This document shows positions 22,334-25,713 of a DNA stretch of 25,713 nucleotides, piece after piece; within the stretch, counting starts at the first letter, position 1, and each line of letters begins with the position of its first letter. Under the pieces are notes generated by a model. The model saw nothing but the letters and a program-made list of their open reading frames with translations, had not been told where the DNA came from and did not search any database. The position numbers and the translations under genes were made by a program. The stretch is from the NCBI GenBank assembly GCA_910588795.1, contig CAJURI010000037.1:1-25713 (forward strand), in the 5' to 3' direction. The stretch is from an uncultured Duncaniella sp. GTDB taxonomy: Bacteria; Bacteroidota; Bacteroidia; Bacteroidales; Muribaculaceae.

Positions 22334-23239
22334 ATGGCTAAACTTTCAGTAAACATAGGCGACCTCTCACTCAAAAACCCAGTACTCACAGCCTCAGGGA
22401 CATTTGGCTACGGTGAGGAATTCGCCCCATTCATTGACCTCAGCCGTCTCGGAGGATACATAATAAAAGGCACTACACTCGAACACCGCGAAGGCAATCC
22501 ATACCCGCGTATGGTGGAAACACCCTCGGGAATGCTCAATGCCGTAGGTCTGCAGAACAAAGGTGTCGACTATTTCATCGAGAACATTTATCCGCGCATA
22601 AAAGACTTCGATTCACGTCTCATCGTCAATGTGTCGGGAGCAAGGATCGAGGATTATGCGGAGACTGCAAGGAGGCTCGCCCCTCTCGAAAATGTCAGTG
22701 CAATCGAGGTAAACATCTCATGTCCCAACGTTAAGGAAGGCGGCATGGCGTTCGGCACAACTGCCACAGGTGCGGCCGAAGTCACGCGCGCCATACGCGC
22801 TGTATATCCCAAGACACTAATTGTGAAACTGTCACCCAACGTCACCTCAATTGCCGATATCGCCAAGGCAGTCGAAGCTGAGGGAGCTGACTCCGTGTCA
22901 CTGATCAATACCCTCATGGGCATGTCTATAGATGTGGAGCGTCGCCGTCCGCACCTGTCCACCGTAACAGGCGGACTTTCCGGACCAGCTGTGCGCCCAG
23001 TAGCGGTAAGGATGGTATGGCAAGTGGCAAAAGCTGTAAAAATCCCGGTGATAGGACTCGGAGGTATCATGAATGGTCGCGACGCGATAGAATTCATGCT
23101 CGCAGGAGCGACTGCCGTAGAAATCGGCACAGCAAACTTCATAGATCCCGCCGTAACAATGAAAGTCATCGACTTTATGAAGGACTACTGCACACGCCAC
23201 GGCATCGACGACATCAACGATATAATCGGTGAAATATAG
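22334..23239 (+). CDS. pyrD: Dihydroorotate dehydrogenase, catalytic subunit (type 1B)
   Basis: PyrD oxidises dihydroorotate to orotate in de novo pyrimidine synthesis using FMN. The 301-residue protein has the type 1B catalytic cysteine Cys130 in VNISCPN, the substrate loop LNAVGLQNKG, and C-terminal FMN-phosphate motifs GLGGIMNGRDAIEF and AVEIGTANF. Cys in place of Ser, plus the adjacent pyrK, marks the NAD-linked class. The ATG at 22334 gives the family start MAKLSVNIGDLSLKNP. Confidence 0.95.
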   Translation: MAKLSVNIGDLSLKNPVLTASGTFGYGEEFAPFIDLSRLGGYIIKGTTLEHREGNPYPRMVETPSGMLNAVGLQNKGVDYFIENIYPRIKDFDSRLIVNVSGARIEDYAETARRLAPLENVSAIEVNISCPNVKEGGMAFGTTATGAAEVTRAIRAVYPKTLIVKLSPNVTSIADIAKAVEAEGADSVSLINTLMGMSIDVERRRPHLSTVTGGLSGPAVRPVAVRMVWQVAKAVKIPVIGLGGIMNGRDAIEFMLAGATAVEIGTANFIDPAVTMKVIDFMKDYCTRHGIDDINDIIGEI

Positions 23240-23368
23240 ACACATTCCGCGATTATAAATATCCCGACAAGCGCGACAGGGGCATATCCATCGCCCTGAC
23301 AGACGTCACATATGCGTAAAAATTTGAATTTTCTTCAAATTTATGATATAAAAACATCCTCCCGATAC

Positions 23369-23399
23369 TTGTACAGGACACAGAAAAGCACTAACTTTG
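23369..23399 (+). promoter_or_regulatory. Sigma-ABfr promoter for tRNA-Arg
   Basis: TTG at 23369-23371 is followed after 20 bases by TAACTTTG at 23392-23399, a perfect -7 box. The predicted start near 23406 is about 50 bases before the mature tRNA. Confidence 0.75.
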
Positions 23400-23455
23400 C
23401 ACATCCGTTCATGCAAGCCTGCAAACATGGCAAGCAAACACAGTAGCGGAATGAT

Positions 23456-23529
23456 GGTCCGGTAGCTCAGCTGGATAGAGCATCTGCCTTCTAAGCAGAC
23501 GGTCCCGCGTTCGAGTCGCGGCCGGATCA
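23456..23529 (+). tRNA. tRNA-Arg (anticodon TCT)
   Basis: A complete 74-base cloverleaf. The acceptor GGTCCGG (23456-23462) pairs with CCGGATC (23522-23528), with one G-U pair and discriminator A23529. The D-stem is GCTC/GAGC. The anticodon stem TCTGC/GCAGA encloses loop CTTCTAA with anticodon TCT, reading AGA. The T-arm is CCGCG-TTCGAGT-CGCGG. The 3' CCA is not encoded. It has its own promoter and terminator. Confidence 0.97.
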
Positions 23530-23532
23530 CTG

Positions 23533-23558
23533 AAGGGACTCCAATAGGGGTCCCTTTT
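23533..23558 (+). terminator. Terminator after tRNA-Arg
   Basis: AAGGGACTCC (23533-23542) pairs with GGGGTCCCTT (23547-23556) as a 10-bp stem with one T-G wobble and loop AATA. A short T-run at 23555-23558 overlaps the stem end. Confidence 0.85.
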
Positions 23559-23559
23559 A

Positions 23560-23985
23560 GTGTACTTAACAATCAGTGGATCAGAGCTTAGTAAGTTTAT
23601 CAAGCCGTTGGAATAAAATAATTCGGGATGGTCGGACAAATGGTCACTTTGCGCATCTATCCTGAATAGATAATCTATATTTTATAGATTATTTATATTT
23701 TATTCAATACAGAATGTCAATTGACTTAATTTCATAAGTTTGCAGCCTAAAATAGACTGCGATGAAAACTATGGGGAACATTGAAATTGTGACGCGTGCA
23801 ATTTTTGAACCGCTCGCTATAATATCATGAAAACAACTTACGTTGAAGCCTTACAGTAAGCTAATTCCCTGGCAATTAGGCACAAGGATTTTTTTGAGGA
23901 AGTTCAAGAGTTGGATTTTCTATAGGATAATGAGAACATATAATTCCGTCCATTCGTTTAATCTTCAGATCAATACGATAAAAGG
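23560..23985 (+). other. AT-rich intergenic region between tRNA-Arg and the SDR pair
   Basis: About 425 bases with clearly lower G+C than the neighbours and no gene I can support. It holds a perfect 10-bp AT-rich hairpin (ATAATCTATA at 23670-23679, loop TTT, TATAGATTAT at 23683-23692) and a perfect -7 box TAAGTTTG at 23735-23742 without a good -33. A 22-codon ORF (23762-23830) follows that box and overlaps by ATGA a ten-codon ORF. The remaining frames look random. It may simply be the leader of the SDR operon or decayed sequence. Confidence 0.5.
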
Positions 23986-24762
23986 ATGGATATTCAGAAA
24001 CTTTTTAACCTTTCAGGAAAGGTCGCTGTTGTAACAGGAGGTGGCGATGGCATAGGCAAAGGCTGCTGTGAGATACTCGCTGCGGCAGGCGCATCAGTAA
24101 TAGTCAGTGATATAAATGCCGATAAAGCCAAGGCTGTAGCCGACGGCATAAATGCTTCGGGCGGCAAAGCTGTATCCGTGTCATGCAATGTGCTTGAGGA
24201 CGCAGACCTCGTAAACCTGATAGAGACCACCGTGAAAACTTTCGGAACGATCAACATACTCGTCAATAACGCAGGTCTCGGAGGTGGCGGACGCGAGAAT
24301 CCCTTCAAGATCGACGTGAACTATATCGAGCGCATATACCGAATAAACGTGTTTGCCCCTTGGCGTCTATGCCAGCTTGCAGTACCTGAAATGGGTAAAT
24401 CAGGCTACGGAAGCATAATCAACATCACATCCATGAGTTCAATCGACAAAGAGCCAAACATGTGCGTCTACTCCTCTTCAAAGGCGGCTCTTAACCATCT
24501 CGCCGCAAATCTCGCATACGATTTCGGTCCTTATGGCGTACGCATCAACAATGTGGGACCCGGTGCCACCAAGACTGCGGCTCTCGCTTCCATTCTTACT
24601 CCAGAATTGCAGGAAAAGATGCTGAGGCATACCCCTATCCACCGGTTGGGGGAAGTCTCCGACATTGCCCAGGCTGTCCTATTCTTCGCATCGCCGGCAT
24701 CAGCATGGATCAGCGGTCAGGTAATATTCGTAAATGGAGGCGGAGACCAGACGCTCGATTAA
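23986..24762 (+). CDS. Short-chain dehydrogenase, 7-alpha-hydroxysteroid dehydrogenase-like
   Basis: A 258-residue classical SDR. The cofactor loop is TGGGDGIGKG from residue 17, NNAG is at 94-97, and the catalytic residues are Ser149, Tyr162 and Lys166 (YSSSK). From memory it resembles E. coli HdhA along most of its length: ASVIVSDINADKA, PEMGKSGYGSI, ITSMSS, ILTPELQEKMLRHTPIHRLG and SAWISGQVIFVNGGG all have near-identical counterparts. HdhA-type enzymes oxidise the 7-alpha-hydroxyl of bile acids such as cholate. The Ser-Tyr spacing (13) equals that in HdhA. The exact substrate is not proven; other SDRs share much of this pattern. A second SDR gene follows 67 bases later. Confidence 0.85.
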   Translation: MDIQKLFNLSGKVAVVTGGGDGIGKGCCEILAAAGASVIVSDINADKAKAVADGINASGGKAVSVSCNVLEDADLVNLIETTVKTFGTINILVNNAGLGGGGRENPFKIDVNYIERIYRINVFAPWRLCQLAVPEMGKSGYGSIINITSMSSIDKEPNMCVYSSSKAALNHLAANLAYDFGPYGVRINNVGPGATKTAALASILTPELQEKMLRHTPIHRLGEVSDIAQAVLFFASPASAWISGQVIFVNGGGDQTLD

Positions 24763-24829
24763 AGCTCCGAAACACAATGGTAAATATCAGATATAATAAG
24801 TTTCCAAACCTAAATAAAAACACACGACA

Positions 24830-25618
24830 ATGAATTTAGCTAATGAACTTCTTGATTTTTCAGGGAAAGTCATTCTCATAACCGGAGCAGCCGGCGCAAT
24901 CGGCAGCGAAGCAGCACGTCAGTTTGCAATGCTTGGGGCAAATGTAGCACTGACTGACATCAATGAAGAGAAGGTCAAGGCCGTAGCCGCAAAAATACAG
25001 CAGGATACAGGCAGCGAATGTATAGGCATAAAGGCCGATGCCACGAGCGAGACCGATCTACAGAAACTCGTGGAGACTGTGGTGGCAAAATTCGGCAAAA
25101 TATCCGGACTGGTCAATAATGTAGGATGGGGCAAAGCCACTCCATTGTGGGGATCTGACACACAGAAGATGGTGGCGTCATATGAGCTTAACACAATAAG
25201 CGCGTACAATGTCACTAAATTCTGCATGCCCTACCTGCGCAAGGAGCCCAATGCTTCGGTAGTGTTCTCCGGATCGATGGTAGGCGACACTCCCTCACCC
25301 GAATTCATCGAATACAGCACGGCCAAGGCAGGTCTGATAAACATGGCACACAGCATGGCTGTGGCATCCGGTCCGGAAGTGCGTTTCAATGTTGTGGTCA
25401 TAGGCTCTGTCGACAACGGTGACGCCACACTCGAAGCCGGATATGATCCGGCCATGCTCAAGAAGATCTCTGACGCGATAGTCATGAAGCGGCGCGGAAC
25501 CCCTACCGATATAGCCCATGCTTTCGTATTTCTCATGAGCAACGCCGCATCATGGATCACAGGTATCAACCTTATGGTCGACGGCGGCGGAATGTACGAG
25601 AGTAAAATGCCAAGCTGA
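24830..25618 (+). CDS. Short-chain dehydrogenase/reductase
   Basis: A 262-residue classical SDR with cofactor loop TGAAGAIG at 18-25, NNVG at 96-99 (NNAG in most), catalytic Ser149, Tyr162 and Lys166 (YSTAK), and the C-terminal WITGINLMVDGGG. The catalytic residues fall at the same numbers as in the preceding SDR, suggesting an old tandem duplication, but overall similarity is much lower. The substrate is unknown; given the neighbour it might act on a related hydroxy/keto compound. A large hairpin terminator follows the stop. Confidence 0.85.
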   Translation: MNLANELLDFSGKVILITGAAGAIGSEAARQFAMLGANVALTDINEEKVKAVAAKIQQDTGSECIGIKADATSETDLQKLVETVVAKFGKISGLVNNVGWGKATPLWGSDTQKMVASYELNTISAYNVTKFCMPYLRKEPNASVVFSGSMVGDTPSPEFIEYSTAKAGLINMAHSMAVASGPEVRFNVVVIGSVDNGDATLEAGYDPAMLKKISDAIVMKRRGTPTDIAHAFVFLMSNAASWITGINLMVDGGGMYESKMPS

Positions 25619-25623
25619 TCTCT

Positions 25624-25687
25624 CGGACAAAATAAGAGGTCGTTTAATAACAAACTCTGAAATTATTACTGTCCGCTAAAGTTTTTT
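25624..25687 (+). terminator. Extended hairpin terminator after the SDR pair, containing repeat copy 4
   Basis: The outer stem CGGACA (25624-25629) pairs with TGTCCG (25670-25675), continuing through AATAA (25631-25635) with TTATT (25663-25667). Inside is a degraded copy of the palindrome, TAAGAGGTCGTTTAATAAC from 25633 with AGAG/CTCT pairing. Six Ts follow at 25682-25687, seven bases past the stem. Confidence 0.7.
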
Positions 25688-25713
25688 GAGCAGTTGAAAA
25701 ATTAGGGCTGGCA

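Noticed and set aside
23320..23342. Perfect 9-bp hairpin AAATTTGAA / TTCAAATTT downstream of pyrD
   Set aside because: It is AT-only apart from one G-C pair and has no T-run after it, so I do not call it a terminator for pyrD.
23524..23584. Possible attachment-site repeat: GGATCA at the tRNA 3' end and again at 23578
   Set aside because: Six matching bases is within chance, and no integrase or mobile genes are present.
23843..24034. A 63-codon open frame from TTG before the first SDR gene
   Set aside because: It begins at a non-ATG codon, overlaps the SDR start in another frame, and its translation has no recognisable features.

Overview
The window looks like a chromosomal segment of a member of the Bacteroidales, most likely a gut Muribaculaceae-type organism (family level is inference). 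The reasons are many perfect matches to the Bacteroidota sigma-ABfr -7 box TAnnTTTG, few recognisable Shine-Dalgarno sites, the DapL route to diaminopimelate, a Bacteroidales-style RmlB with an enlarged loop, and a secreted GH28 glycosidase. Most of it is housekeeping or conserved accessory metabolism. I see no phage, transposase, CRISPR array or recognisable defence system.

Layout. 90-3753 (minus): dapL and dapF (lysine/peptidoglycan precursor), then a secreted GH28-family protein that has lost two usual active-site residues. 3921-4919 (plus): a lipoprotein-like DUF362 protein with a strong terminator. 4994-5854: a strong promoter, a roughly 180-nt structured leader or small RNA ending in a terminator-like hairpin, and an unrecognised secreted 210-residue protein. 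5914-9660: a P-type calcium ATPase and a flavodoxin/ferredoxin (EFR1-type) protein. 9729-14597: ugd-rmlA-rmlC-rmlD-rmlB, supplying UDP-glucuronate and dTDP-L-rhamnose for surface polysaccharide. 14635-15468 (minus): an S1-domain protein divergent from rsmG. 15603-18853: rsmG, a metallo-beta-lactamase-fold hydrolase and a biotin-dependent carboxyltransferase. 18888-21540: two AraC-type regulators flanking an exported TPR protein. 21561-23239: pyrK-pyrD, the two subunits of the NAD-dependent dihydroorotate dehydrogenase. 23456-23529: tRNA-Arg(TCT) with its own promoter and terminator, followed by about 430 AT-rich bases without a convincing gene. 23986-25618: two tandem short-chain dehydrogenases, the first strongly like 7-alpha-hydroxysteroid dehydrogenase, ending in a large hairpin terminator.

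The most unusual signals are non-coding or overlie coding sequence: a 24-bp near-perfect foldback within the first 30 codons of an araC gene (18919-18970); the structured leader/ncRNA at about 5030-5205; a dispersed short palindrome next to stop codons at four places; and a nearly identical transcription-start module shared by the ugd and rsmG operons. No clear new multi-gene system was found.
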